DNA of 64,000 nt, taken from NCBI GenBank assembly GCA_028274465.1, contig CM051456.1, forward strand, positions 2,419,545-2,483,544, written 5' to 3'. The stretch is from Plantago ovata (taxonomy: Eukaryota; Streptophyta; Magnoliopsida; Lamiales; Plantaginaceae). Numbering within the stretch: the first letter of the stretch is position 1; every line of letters begins with the position of its first letter. This document shows positions 43,088 through 54,504 of the stretch, in pieces. A model generated the notes under the pieces. The model did not search any database and was not told the origin of the DNA. It saw only the letters and a list, made by a program, of their open reading frames with translations. Both the position numbers and the translations under genes were made by a program.

Positions 43088-46000
43088 ATGAACGGCGATG
43101 GTCAAGCACAGCCCCAGGGCGGCGATGGTCAAGCACAGCCCCAGGGCGGCGTCGCAGTGCACAATGGGCTGCCAGTCTTGTCCGTTGGGCAGGGTTGTAA
43201 GAAAATATGGTCAGAGTTGCCCCTAGGGCACGCAGCGGAATTTCAAAAAATTTCTTAACATGCAGGTTAATCGATCATGCATATGGTGTATACGTGTAAC
43301 ACATAAACATGTTAATCAGAAGACTTACAATACTCCAAGTGCAAGAATAAGAATAGAATCGATATATCCCAATCGATTTGATCTTCGATTTCGATGCCCT
43401 TTTGCAGCAAGATAGTTCAATGAGTCTGGAGCATTCTCCAACTTGAATCACCTCAAAAGCTTTTGTAACGAAGCGGGAATTGCTTTTACAAAATCATTGC
43501 GCAGTGCAGTAAATCTGCACTCGGGAATACTTTCTGCAAAACAGATGTTAGTATATAAAGAATATAATAACTTTGAACCTCAACCTTGGTATCCACGGAT
43601 GAACAGCCTATCGGAAAGAATGCTAGGATATTCTTTATGTGGCCAAGAAGATGGGGCGGCGATTCCTCCGGTGGTGGCAGGGCGCGCGCGGCTTATGAGG
43701 TAGGGGATGAGAGCTTTTATTTTCTCTAAGAAAACGGGTCAAGAATACGAATGAATTCGTTAATGAAAAAGCTCTCTAATGACTCATATATATAGTAGTC
43801 ATTGGAAGCCTAAAGAAGATTCTTTTAGACTTCATAAGGAATAAGAACTCTAATTCTTATTGCACAAGGAAACCAATTTAAGTCTAGATTCATTCCTAAT
43901 TAAGTTAGAACTCAATTAGGAAAATCTAACTTAACTCTTGACTTCTAATATGGGAAGGAGTCAAACTCCTTCCCACACACCACTATGGGCGCCGACCAAG
44001 GGGGGTTCCATGTGGGTCCCGATTTTGGGACTCACTTATAAATCGGAGGCAATTCAAACTCTAAGTAGATTTTGCCCATGTGCATATATTAATTCTAAAT
44101 TAATATATCCTTTCAAATCCAACCTCTATTATATTTTTTATATTTTCAAAATATAATCTTTCGATTCAATTAATAATTCCAAACTATTAATTAATCATTT
44201 CAATTAATAATTCCAAATTATTAATTGAGCCACAAATAATTATAATTAATTCCAAATCAATTATAATCCATCAATCACAATTAATTCTAAATTAATTGCG
44301 ATTCCATCTTCAAGGATATTCTGATAAGCTGAATCACCACATAGTGTGACCCATAGGGCCTCATTGTATTAAGCAAGTCCTAGACTAGGCAAGATGGAAT
44401 TCCTAGACGATTCCATTTGCAATATTAATACATGAGGACGTTTGAGAGGTTTCTCAAAGCAAACCCTTTCGTTGTGAAGTCTGTTGCGCTCAACGCGGCG
44501 ATGGTAACGTCCCTTCATCTGACTGACTCGAATGCATCTAGGATCGATGATGTGTCTATCCCAATAATACCTCCACGGGCGTCTTCAGTGAGTTGCATGG
44601 TGAATCCAATATCTATTATGACTATCATAATAATATTGATACGCTGGCCAGCGGTTTAACCAATCACAACTATGAACGACTATGAGCAGTGCTCTCCTGT
44701 GCTACACGTGAGAGATGAATCCTTCACAGAATCACTTATCACCCCCATTTGTATATAGCCATAATCCCGGTTTGTACCTTGTATCAACTGCTTATTCATA
44801 GCTGACTCGGCGGGACCCCCAAAGATATGGAGCAACAAATGTGATGATAAAGTCCTGTAAGTCCAAAGGACGACTGGCATCACTTCGACAACTTTCCGGT
44901 TCCCATAGACACATCAGTGTAGAGTATACATCGATGGGAGTTTCCGGTGGGTACTTCCATTGTTCGGTAATCACCCTTCGAACAACTATGCGCAGTTATG
45001 GGAACGTTTCTTGATTGTCTAACAATCCGTTCCGTGGCCGTGGGATCGGCTCACACTTGCTCCAACAAGTATAACCTCCACGCATACTAGTCTCGTCTGG
45101 TTCATTCAGACCCCTACATCCGAGATGAACCTCGACTAGGGAGAGTTTGGGATAGATGATAACTCACATAGCTCCCACTATCTGTGTGATCGGTCATCTA
45201 TCCGAGGGGACATGTTTGATATCCATACGGACAGGAATATAGATATGACATGTTGTATGCCTGGTGTAATATAAATATGAAAGCGATACTTAATAGTAAA
45301 ACAAACAAACATATATTATATTACGTTGACCTGTGTAATAGTACATATATGCCCTTTATAAGGGTCATGTGCCCTTAATAAAGACTGTCTCTAGGACATA
45401 TACACTATCAATGGTTTCATGTAAGTTCTTTTAAAGTTCTGTTAAAGTTTGTACTTAATTGTTTTTATATATGTGTGGGTATCCATAATTATTTTTTTAA
45501 TATGTGTTACAGGTTTCAACCGGCAGAAGCTAATAGAAAGGTGGGTAACATCATTCGTAGTAGATTCCATACGCTTCCAGAGCCAGGGAGTGGGGGTGAA
45601 AGGTGGAGTACGATTCCTATGTCCGCAAAGGAGCAGTTTTTCGAGGAATTGAAGGTACTTTATTTGTATTTAATAACTTTACGTCCGCATTCATGATGTT
45701 GGGTAGGCGGCGCCCATGATTATGTTAGACCGCAACCTTAGGTTATTGAGTAGGCGGCGCTCACTAATTAAGTGTAACATTTATGTAAATTGTGTTTCAT
45801 TTCACTTATGTACATTGAATACATATTGCAGAACTACTACTATATGCCTCATGCTCATATAGAGGAGTTGTGGAATGCGTTCCTGGTCCGAGGCTCTAGC
45901 ATCCACAGGCATACGATGATGAGAGTAAAAAATGACTGGTACAAGGAGGGAAAATGGCCCCTATGGCTTGACACGGCTTCTCGGCCGCTGTGGGAGGCGT

Positions 46001-46110
46001 ACTGGAACCGGGACCTTCCCGTCGGCCAGCCTCACCACTATGCTGGAGCTTTGGGTGGGGTGGAGAACGCAGAGGCCGAGGAGAACGCAGAGGCAGAGGC
46101 AGAGGAGTAG
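43088..46110 (+). CDS. CACTA accessory protein (TNP1/Transposase_24-like), split by an insertion
   Basis: Exon 1 from 43088 (MNGDGQAQPQGGDGQAQPQG, an exact 27-base tandem duplication) to about 43190. Exon 2 is 45513-45654: FQPAEANRKVGNIIRSRFH, RWSTIPMSAKEQFFEELK. Exon 3 is 45832-46110: MPHAHIEELWNAFLVRGSSI, MRVKNDWYKEGKWPLWLD, then an acidic NAEAEAEE tail. GT-AG borders at 45655 and 45831 are clean. The Trp- and Phe-spaced blocks match Transposase_24-type proteins of plant CACTA elements, which bind the subterminal repeats. About 2.2 kb of foreign sequence separates exons 1 and 2. Confidence 0.65.
43195..45430. mobile_element. Insertion within the CACTA element, probably LTR-retrotransposon derived
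   Basis: GC content and texture differ from the CACTA body, and the stretch breaks the accessory gene. There is no gag or pol frame. Frames at 43443-43703 and 44432-44659 are not conserved. TG/CA-like borders (tgtaag at 43196, acatataca near 45400) suggest a solo LTR or a short non-autonomous element, but I see no clean target duplication. Confidence 0.4.
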
Positions 46111-46369
46111 CTAGTAGTTTTAGTATTTTTAGTTTATGTTCGTACATTGTAGGATTGCATCTCTGTACATTTTGAGATGCTCGTTTTTTATGGTTATGTT
46201 CGTACATTTTAGTATTTATGTACGTACTATTTTAGTTAGTTGAATGAAATTTTTAGTTTCGTACTGTCAATCATCGTATATAAATCTCTGGCGCATTCAA
46301 TTTTAACTCAATAACAAACATAATATGAAAACAAAAACAGAATTTAAAAAAAATATATATATAAAATAT

Positions 46370-46690
46370 AGCGACGGATTACTCTATCCGTCGTCCAGAA
46401 CACGTGGAAGGACACGTGTCACATCCTTTTAGCGACGGATAAACCCATCCGTCGCCAAATAATAGCGACGGATAATTTGTTCCGTCTCCATAATGGTCAA
46501 CGACCACTAGGGAGACGGATAGGTTTATCCGTCGCTATTATTTGGCGATAGATGGATTTATCCGTCGCTATTTATTTTAGCGACGCTACTTTTCGCGACG
46601 TCCTATTTAGCGACGGACAGTCCGTCGCTAATCGCCTGTAGCGACGGATCGCTACGCTATAGCGACGGATGACATCCGTCGCTAAAGTCA
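46370..46690. repeat. Right subterminal repeats of the CACTA element
   Basis: A dense array of AGCGACGGAT/ATCCGTCGCT words including tail-to-tail pairs, denser than on the left. Confidence 0.9.
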
Positions 46691-46753
46691 GTTTTCCTTA
46701 TAGTGAAACAAGTCCTTATTCTTAAAGTTTGTTAAATCTTTGTTAAATATTTT

Positions 46754-46791
<38 letters not shown>

Positions 46792-46817
46792 AAAAAACTA
46801 AATTTAGGCAGAGCTGA

Positions 46818-47372
46818 GCTCCACCGTCTGGTTTTGGGTTAACCAGTACTCGAGATGCCACTAGGTTTCTCCTTGTTGTTAAGCACCAGAGCAGCCAAAC
46901 TGTGGTGTGGGCTGCTAATAGAGACTCCCCTATTCTGGTTTCCGATAATTTCAAGTTTGATGACACCGGGAATGCTTACTTACTGAAAGATGATGGTAAC
47001 ACTGTGTGGTCAACTGATACTGCTGGAAAAGGAGTTTCTGCAATGGAGTTGTTGGATTCTGGAAATTTGGTGTTGCGTGGGAAAGATGGGGGCTTAGTTT
47101 GGCAAAGCTTTAGCCATCCCTCGGATACCCTTCTGTCGAACCAGGAGTTTTCTGAGGGGATGAGGCTAGTTAGTGACCCGGGGTCTAATAACTTGAGCTA
47201 CTCGCTCGAGATTCGGTCTGGTGATATGATTCTTTCTGCAAATTTTCGACCTGCACAGCCTTATTGGTTGATGAGAAATGACGACCGGATAATCATCAAT
47301 GAAGATGGAGGCACAGTTTGTTCGGCAGTACTTAATGAGAGTTCTTGGAAGTTCTATGATATGAGTGAGTAA
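46818..47372 (+). pseudogene. G-type lectin S-receptor-like kinase ectodomain fragment
   Basis: APPSGFGLTSTRDATRFLLV leads into QTVVWAANRDSPILVSDNFK, then LLDSGNLVLRGKDGGLVWQS and FSHPSDTLL, the bulb-type mannose-lectin signature. It continues into the SYSLEIRSGDMIL region and stops at 47373. WAANR-P, LLDSGNLVL and WQSF-HPTDT are typical of SD2-5-like receptor kinases at the plasma membrane. The signal peptide, PAN/EGF region, membrane segment and kinase are all absent. An in-frame TGA directly precedes 46818 and a 29-base A run lies at 46760-46788, so this is a fragment. Confidence 0.9.
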
Positions 47373-48072
<700 letters not shown>

Positions 48073-48828
48073 TCAGCTCCTGGTCATCTGGGTTGGTTGC
48101 TGAGTTGTAGGCATGTCGAATCGGCAAAGAGGGCAGTAATGGCTCGTCCTGAGCCACTTTTCAATGCAAGAACCATGAAAGGCATGGGAGCAGGGCATGT
48201 TAACTGCCTCACAGCCGGAGGGAAGCTCGTCCAAGCAAATAGCACAATCATCAGTTGACGACATGGTCACCTTGCAATCCAGTGTATTCTTGATAGCCAA
48301 TTCATGGGTTGAAAGGACACCAGGGGTGGTGGTAACATAACTTACATCATCATCATCATCATCATCATCGATATCATGGTGTACATTGTTGTGAAAATAC
48401 GCCATTGCACTTAGTCCAAGAACCCGACTGGGAGCAAACATGTTACCATACCAAATCTCAACAAGGAAATCATTCGACCCTGCAGGGGAAGATCCGATCA
48501 GGGCCACCATCCGGTTTGCGACAGTCCATGCAAATCCATGGATTTCTGTTTCAAGAGTCGCCCATACTCTGTTTAGATCTACAGTAACCGAATCTAGACC
48601 AACGTGGTGAACCCGACTGAAGGTAGTATTCTCAACGGTAGATTCCGAAATTAATTGATGATGATGCACTGTTATCGTTTGGGAGTAAAACTTGAAGGTG
48701 ATGCGCCAGCGATATGTTTTCTTCAGGACAGACTTGAACCACGTACGTACTCGAAACGAACTTTTCACCGTGGTGCGGTTATTATCAAAGAATCTGAACT
48801 GGAAAACGCTCTCATTATCATCCTCCAT
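48073..48828 (-). CDS. RING-H2 finger protein, probable E3 ubiquitin ligase
   Basis: A single exon of 251 residues starts MEDDNESVFQFRFFDNNRTT. The C-terminal RING-H2 has all ligands: C195, C198, C213, H215, H218, C221, C232 and C235 (CAICLDELPSG, MPCSHAFHGSCIEKWL, CPLC). It should recruit an E2 and ubiquitinate unknown targets. The N-terminal ~180 residues are not a known domain to me; they are mostly strand-like. An eight-to-nine Asp run at about 152-161 is encoded by a GAT microsatellite. No membrane segment is seen, so it is probably soluble. A TA-rich stretch at 48851-48876 lies just upstream as a possible promoter. No disruption is visible. Confidence 0.88.
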   Translation of the reverse strand: MEDDNESVFQFRFFDNNRTTVKSSFRVRTWFKSVLKKTYRWRITFKFYSQTITVHHHQLISESTVENTTFSRVHHVGLDSVTVDLNRVWATLETEIHGFAWTVANRMVALIGSSPAGSNDFLVEIWYGNMFAPSRVLGLSAMAYFHNNVHHDIDDDDDDDDVSYVTTTPGVLSTHELAIKNTLDCKVTMSSTDDCAICLDELPSGCEAVNMPCSHAFHGSCIEKWLRTSHYCPLCRFDMPTTQQPTQMTRS

Positions 48829-49287
48829 GGCCTCCGGGAATTAAGCAAGAGAATATATATATATATATATATATATAAATGTCTCTGCTGAATTAATGTC
48901 TTGAAGAATAAAATCACGGCTACTCAATATAATGGTCGACATGCACAGACATGTATGTATATATATATAGCTAGCAGATAGATTCTCGGATAGTATTTTG
49001 ATTTTCCTAGTTCTAATTTGTTTGGGACTAGTTTCCGAATCCTAGCTAGCTAATACCCATTCGTATTTTAATTTTCCTAATCCTAATCCTAACTTGGTTT
49101 GAATTCTAAGTTGTTTTCTTTCCTTGTACCCCTGGCATCGTAATATACTGTAATACAAATATTAATTACTTTATCCATTATCGATTACATATTACTAACA
49201 TTTTATTTTGTTAAACTTGCTCAGAGTAAGATTGAATTCAAATTGATTATAAATTCTATATAAAAAAATGATTAAAAATTAGATATT
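48829..49287. other. Upstream region of the RING-H2 gene
   Basis: Contains (TA)n tracts at 48851-48876 and 48957-48970 and no other gene. Confidence 0.45.
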
Positions 49288-49362
49288 ATGAAAATAATTA
49301 AAAACTATAAAAATAACATATTATTATGTTATTTTCATCATAGAAACTTTTTAATTATTTTT
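49288..49362. repeat. 75-bp AT-rich inverted repeat
   Basis: aataattaaaaa...aaaataacat folds on atgttatttt...tttttaattatt around the centre attatt near 49322. It may be a short MITE or fold-back. Confidence 0.6.
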
Positions 49363-51467
49363 CTCGTACAATTTGCGAGTAGTTTAAGGTCAAGCGGACT
49401 CTGTGAAATTAATTTGGGATTGGCTAAACTTAGTACTCATCGCATTGTATGTACTAATATTAGTACACCACACAAAATTTGACACATGTCATAATTATTG
49501 GTTTAAAATATATTTAATAAATACATTTAACAAATTAAATTATTTAAAGTCTCTATTAATTATTTACTAAATAATATTTTTAATTAATTAACTTTTATTA
49601 ATTTATAATTAAATAATAATGGGTGAATTGCAAATTAGTGTCAATTCTAATAGTTTCTATCAAATAAGTGTTACATGGAAAACTTCCTACAAATCAATGT
49701 CTAATCTAATCAACTCTTCAAGCTTCCTTTACCACAAGCATCTGATTCATAGATTTCAAGCTTCTTCAAGCTTCCTCAATTCCAAGCCCTATTATTAGCA
49801 TTGAATTACAATTAGCCCCAATTCAAATCTACAACAAGCATTGCTATTTTTCGGATTATGCGTTTCTTGAATCCCTAAATTTCAGAAGCATCAATGGAGT
49901 TGGGTTTCTACGAGTATCTCAATTCCGAGTAGGCATCTATACCCATCAAGCAGCTGTTACGTGTTGGTATTTGTGTTGACTGAAGCTTGAATGGAGAAGC
50001 TTCGATTTTGCCGCGCGGGTTTGGGTTTAAATCGACGCATGTATCTCTTCCTTTTTTTCCGGTATGATTTCTGATTTTCTTCGGTTTTGATCGATGATGT
50101 TGATGAATTATGAAAAAAGTGTTTTGATCTGTGTGTATTGTTTTAAGTTTTGATCAATGATGTTGTTTTATGTCGATAGATTTACTCTTTTTTTTTTTTT
50201 TTTCAATTTTAATTTTGTATTAATAGACATGTTATAGATTATATTTACAGTCATGCCATTATTAAATTGTTAGATAATTCTAGCAATTCAATCAACTGTG
50301 ATAGATATTATGTGCGTAGAACGGATATTCTGCACTTAGAAATATTGGACGTATGTTAAGAAAAACATTCGGGTCCTAACGCTAGAAACGCCCATATTTT
50401 TATCATCTTGAATACTACTCCATAGTTTTTCTTCACCATAGTTTTTTTTCTTAAAATAAGAAGAAAAAAAGGCCCCCTTTTTTCCTTCGCCATAGTTTTT
50501 ACTTTTTAGTATAATGGCCTCGTCGATGCATTTGTGAAATAGTGCAAGTTTTGGTTCTTTAGTTATTGTAGAGTAGATGTTGATTTTGTAGTGTCCCTAA
50601 CAGACATTAGTTCACCAAGGCTTTCTTCTTTTCATTTGAAAACCAATTAGAGCAGTATTTGTTATATACAGATTGTTTTTTTCAGATGAACAGAAACTAA
50701 CAAGAAAAATAAAAAACAGATTTTTACCTGTTAACCATGACCATAGACAAAAAGGCCCAGCATGGTTTGCACTTGTGCTCAAATTGCGAGCAAAATGCAT
50801 ACGCCACCAATTTGATAGAAAACTAGCAACACTATCAGGCTGTTTGGGTCTAACTTAAGCTTTGGTATTTTGCTATGTTTTTTAGTTGGGCTTGTTGGGT
50901 CTAATTTAGACTTTTGGTATTTTGCAAAATACTAAAACCCACAATAGTAATCGACAGACTCACTGCATCTCAAGCATATGTTATAACCAAACATAAAGTG
51001 CACCCTCAATATGGTTTCAGTCCAATTTCACTTCAGTGCAGTAGCAAGATACATACAATAATTAAAGACACTATCAGGCTGTTTGGGTCTAACTTAGCTT
51101 TGGTATTATGCAATAATATGGCCAGATCTCATACTTATGGCTAAAAAACCCTGAACTTTTTTCATATGCTAGATATTCGAAATGTATTTTCTGGAACAAG
51201 TAACCTATAAAAGCATTGAACTGGATGCAACAACAGAGCCAGATAGTGCTCTGGCGCCTAAGTAGTGACCCAAAAGTTAATACTGCAATCTGAAAAGTGT
51301 AGCTCACTGATAACAACAGTACTAAATTTTAACTGATACGGACCATCAACCATAACATAGTTTAACTACTCATAATCCATAATAGCATTAGTTCCAAGTT
51401 AACTCCGTCACAATGATTAACATACGAAGCAAACACCAAATATCAGGACAGATTGATTTGCTACGCG
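49363..51467. other. Intergenic DNA with MITE-like fragments
   Basis: No coding gene recognised. The segment actatcaggctgtttgggtc occurs at 50830-50849 and 51070-51089, which suggests two related insertion ends. Confidence 0.4.
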
Positions 51468-53903
51468 TTAATTCTGGTCATTCCCATCCGCATACTCCCT
51501 TTCTTCCTCTTCAGCAGCCATTAGTTCGTCAAAGTCTGCTGATTTGCCCAGTACCACCTCAATCTACAAGATCAAAACATGGACAATGAGAAAAACTACT
51601 ACTAGTATTAACTAAACACACCTAATAGTGGTTACGCCAAAATAAATGGGTATTAGAAACCGGGTTCCTGTATAATGCTTTATTACATGAAAGACTTTGT
51701 ACTGGAAAAGAGAATTGTTCTAAAGAAAAAGCACCACTAAAAAGCTGGAAAGCTGAGATAGTGAATGCCATAGATGACGGAACAATTAGCAAAAATCGGT
51801 TGCCAAAGAAACATTTCTTGAATGTCAATGGATTATACGGCAGAGCATTTGTTTTTATCAGATACCTTCGCTTTGGGGAATGGCCGAGCACCGGGTTCAT
51901 CCCTCATGTCAACTGTCAGTGTCCTGATTTCTGCAAACATGACAGGCACCACATAGCATCATGAGTCGTAAGTTATATACAAATTAAGAAAAACGGGAGA
52001 GCAAGGGAGTGATTCTCACTTTTTTCAACAGCAAATCCATTGTTCTTCAAAATCTCAGCAATGCTCACCACAGTAGAAATAGCTGTAGCACCACAATTGT
52101 CGAAGTTGTTAAATCGGATGGAACATATCAAAGTCCACTCAATCCCAAAAGAAAAGAAACGGAAGTTTTTATAATAAATCAGAGATGAAGAAAATACCCA
52201 TGCCAAGACCAGACAATTCCACCTCATTGTAATCCTGCAGGTACCTCTGTAACAAAAATACAATCTCATTAGGCACAGGGCACCCAAAATTAAGAACAAA
52301 ACTTAGTTGCAGACAGGCATCACATGCCTGTAAAACATGTCAGCATGTTTGTCCATTCAAACGGGTTTGATGTGGAGTTCCTAATAAACAGTTAATGTTT
52401 GGTCCATTACATGTTGTTAACCATCATATGGTGTTTTCAGAAAGAGCTTCATTTCTTCTTGAATTCCATATATAACTAAGACATAACTAAGAGATAACTC
52501 ACTGTTATAGGACTGGAGCATAGACACAACCGAAACATGGACAAGATGATGTTTCAGTTTCCAGTCAAAGCATGTCTTAGAATATAAATCATAATGAACT
52601 CTATTCCGTATTTCACTTCCAAAGAAACCCAAAGAAGGCAAAAGTTTCAATGCTTATTAGTAACACACAAGAATAGTGACAGTACTAGACGAGTAGTCCC
52701 GGGATTTAGCAAAGATTTAATCTCAGATAAAAGTATCTCAAATGACTTTTAGTAACTTATCCTAGATAGAGCTCCAAGCAACTACCACTCATGCTTGCCT
52801 GATAATCCCACCCCACACCCCCCCCCCCCCGGCAAATCGCACTCCTGAAAGCGGTTCTCCGACGCTCCGGTTCTCTATGGTTCGCGCTCCGATTCTCCAT
52901 TTTGAGAGAATCGAATAAATGAAGGTGAATGCACAAAATAAATGAACCAAACGCTATTTCCCTGCACTTCTGTTCTCCCAAAGTCAAGTTCAGAGCTTCT
53001 ATATCTAGAGAATCGGAGAATGAATCCTTTGTTTGGTGCAAATTATAGAACGCGATTATAAATAGTAGCAAATCAAGTTCAAAGATTGAACGAATCACGT
53101 TTCAGAAGTTAGCAAATCGTGTTCCAAAAATCAAAGAATAAAAAATATTTGATTCTCTGGAGATCAGGGAGAATCTCAAACCACGAATCGCGTGCGAGCT
53201 CCGCGAATCAGGCAATCCCTACTATCACCATATGTGTGCCAAATAAATAAAAGACCCAAAACCACATGTAAAGTGAGAGTTAATAACACACAGCCTTTCT
53301 AAAGTCCTCTTCCAATTAAATGGCCAAAAAACAAGCATTACTCAAAACAAAAACAACCCACAAAATCAGCTAGAGGCACCAGTAACCATAAACAAGAATG
53401 AACCCATGATGCAGCAGGTTGCCAGGTTAATTGCTAGTACATCATTAAATAGCAAACAAAACGGGTGCAACAAATTACTCTATCCAACAAGGTATCATTT
53501 CATCATTATCACCAAGCCTCCTAAATAAACCTAAAGGAAAAGAGACAAAAAATTTCCCCAACAATGGTTCTAGTCCTTTCTCCTTGCAACAGTCAACAGA
53601 TAACAAAATCAGAACATTTCAGTAAAAAAAACCCTCAAACAAGAAATGAAACCCCTAAACCAAAAACCACATATATCCACTCCATAACCAAAAATCACCA
53701 AAACTCAAAATACATTCATAAAAACAGATAAAAATCATTTCAAAGAAAAAAAAAAAAAAAGGATATTGAGGTGGATGAAGAGGAAAAAAGAAGAAAACCT
53801 TGGAGAGATTGACATAGAAGAAGAGGGATTTCTTGGAGTTTGAGACTTGAATTCTGTTCTTCTTCTGCCCCTCTGCTGCTGCTGCTGCAGTTCCCTTCTC
53901 CAT
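51468..53903 (-). CDS. Alba-family DNA/RNA-binding protein
   Basis: Five exons on the minus strand: 53903-53799, 52246-52198, 52082-52020, 51930-51866 and 51563-51468, totalling 125 residues. All introns are GT-AG and all phases agree. The protein reads MEKGTAAAAAEGQKKNRIQV, SNSKKSLFFYVNLSK, then YLQDYNEVELSGLGMAISTV, IAEILKNNGFAVEKKI, TLTVDMRDEPGARPFPKAKI, with an acidic C-terminal tail. The order NRIQVS..K..FFYVNLSKR, ELSGLGMAI and VV.IAEILK is the plant Alba fold, which binds RNA and DNA (R-loops, stress granules, RNA metabolism). Length is near-normal for the short plant Alba class. Intron 1 is 1.55 kb and holds a 400-bp segment with gattctc/gagaatc fold-back words (about 52800-53230) that may be a MITE. 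A GA repeat lies in the 5' leader. Confidence 0.93.
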
Positions 53904-53906
53904 TTT

Positions 53907-53932
<26 letters not shown>
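53907..53932 (-). repeat. (GA)13 microsatellite in the Alba 5' leader
   Basis: On the minus strand a GAGA tract ends four bases before the ATG. GAGA-rich leaders are common at plant housekeeping genes. Confidence 0.9.
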
Positions 53933-53933
<1 letters not shown>

Positions 53934-53937
<4 letters not shown>

Positions 53938-54421
53938 TTCTGAAACTGAACCAATTCTTGAAAGGGGAAATGAAAGTTAATTATTGCTGCCAAGGTTTAT
54001 AGATAGAAGTCGCAATTTGATTACCACGACTTAACCTGATAGCGACTTTTATTCTTTTATATATAGAAATTGACCTATTACAGTAATAATGAATCTAATT
54101 CGGTATTTGGCCCTTAACCTAGTTAAGTGATATAATGAAGGACTGGATTATGGTTTATTATATAATTACGACTCTGAGTCTCTGACATCGGAAGACTTGA
54201 CCAAGCCTGAAGCAGTTTGCCTTTGCCTTTGCCATCGGCGTCAAGTTCTTAAGTGAATTTGCTGGCTTAAAAAAAATAAAAAATAAAAAAATAACTATCA
54301 AAATTTAACGGTTTAATATATATACTCCACTATAAAGACTTTTAAATTGAAAAGAGTTAGACCAACAGTCAAGAAGACCAACAAAAAGTAAACGAGGCAC
54401 AAATGGGCAATTAAATGAAAC
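53934..54421. other. Alba upstream region
   Basis: Promoter side of the Alba gene, AT-rich. No gene. Confidence 0.4.
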
Positions 54422-54504
54422 GGTTAAAATGCATCAAACCCCCTTATGTTGTTTGATGAAATGTGCAAAAGTTGCGGAGTAAGGGGGTTTGATGCATTTT
54501 ACCC
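54422..54504. mobile_element. 83-bp Mutator-type MITE with 10-bp TSD
   Basis: Inverted repeats of 25 bp: GGTTAAAATGCATCAAACCC at the left and GGGTAAAATGCATCAAACCC as the inverse of the right end. Both extend through CCTTA and leave a 33-base loop. The exact duplication TAAATGAAAC is at 54412-54421 and 54505-54514. One of the smallest complete elements in the window. Confidence 0.92.

Larger units (their letters stand above)
41475..46705 (+). mobile_element. CACTA (En/Spm) transposon, non-autonomous
   Basis: The ends are tACTACAAGAAATCAGAC (first C mutated) and, inverted, CACTATAAGGAAAACTGAC. A 3-base AAA duplication is at 41472-41474 and 46706-46708. Both subterminal regions are packed with TAGCGACGGAT words in both orientations, as in Spm-type elements where they bind the accessory protein. 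No TNP2-type DDE transposase is visible; a TNP1/Transposase_24-like gene is present. Confidence 0.9.

Noticed and set aside
46688-46966. Minus-strand frame with poly-Phe
   Set aside because: Crosses a poly(A) run and the antisense of the lectin fragment.
48405-48891. Plus-strand open frames across the RING-H2 gene
   Set aside because: They are antisense to a clear RING-H2 coding exon.
52800-53100. Minus-strand frame in Alba intron 1
   Set aside because: No family and no splice support; composition suggests a MITE-like insertion.
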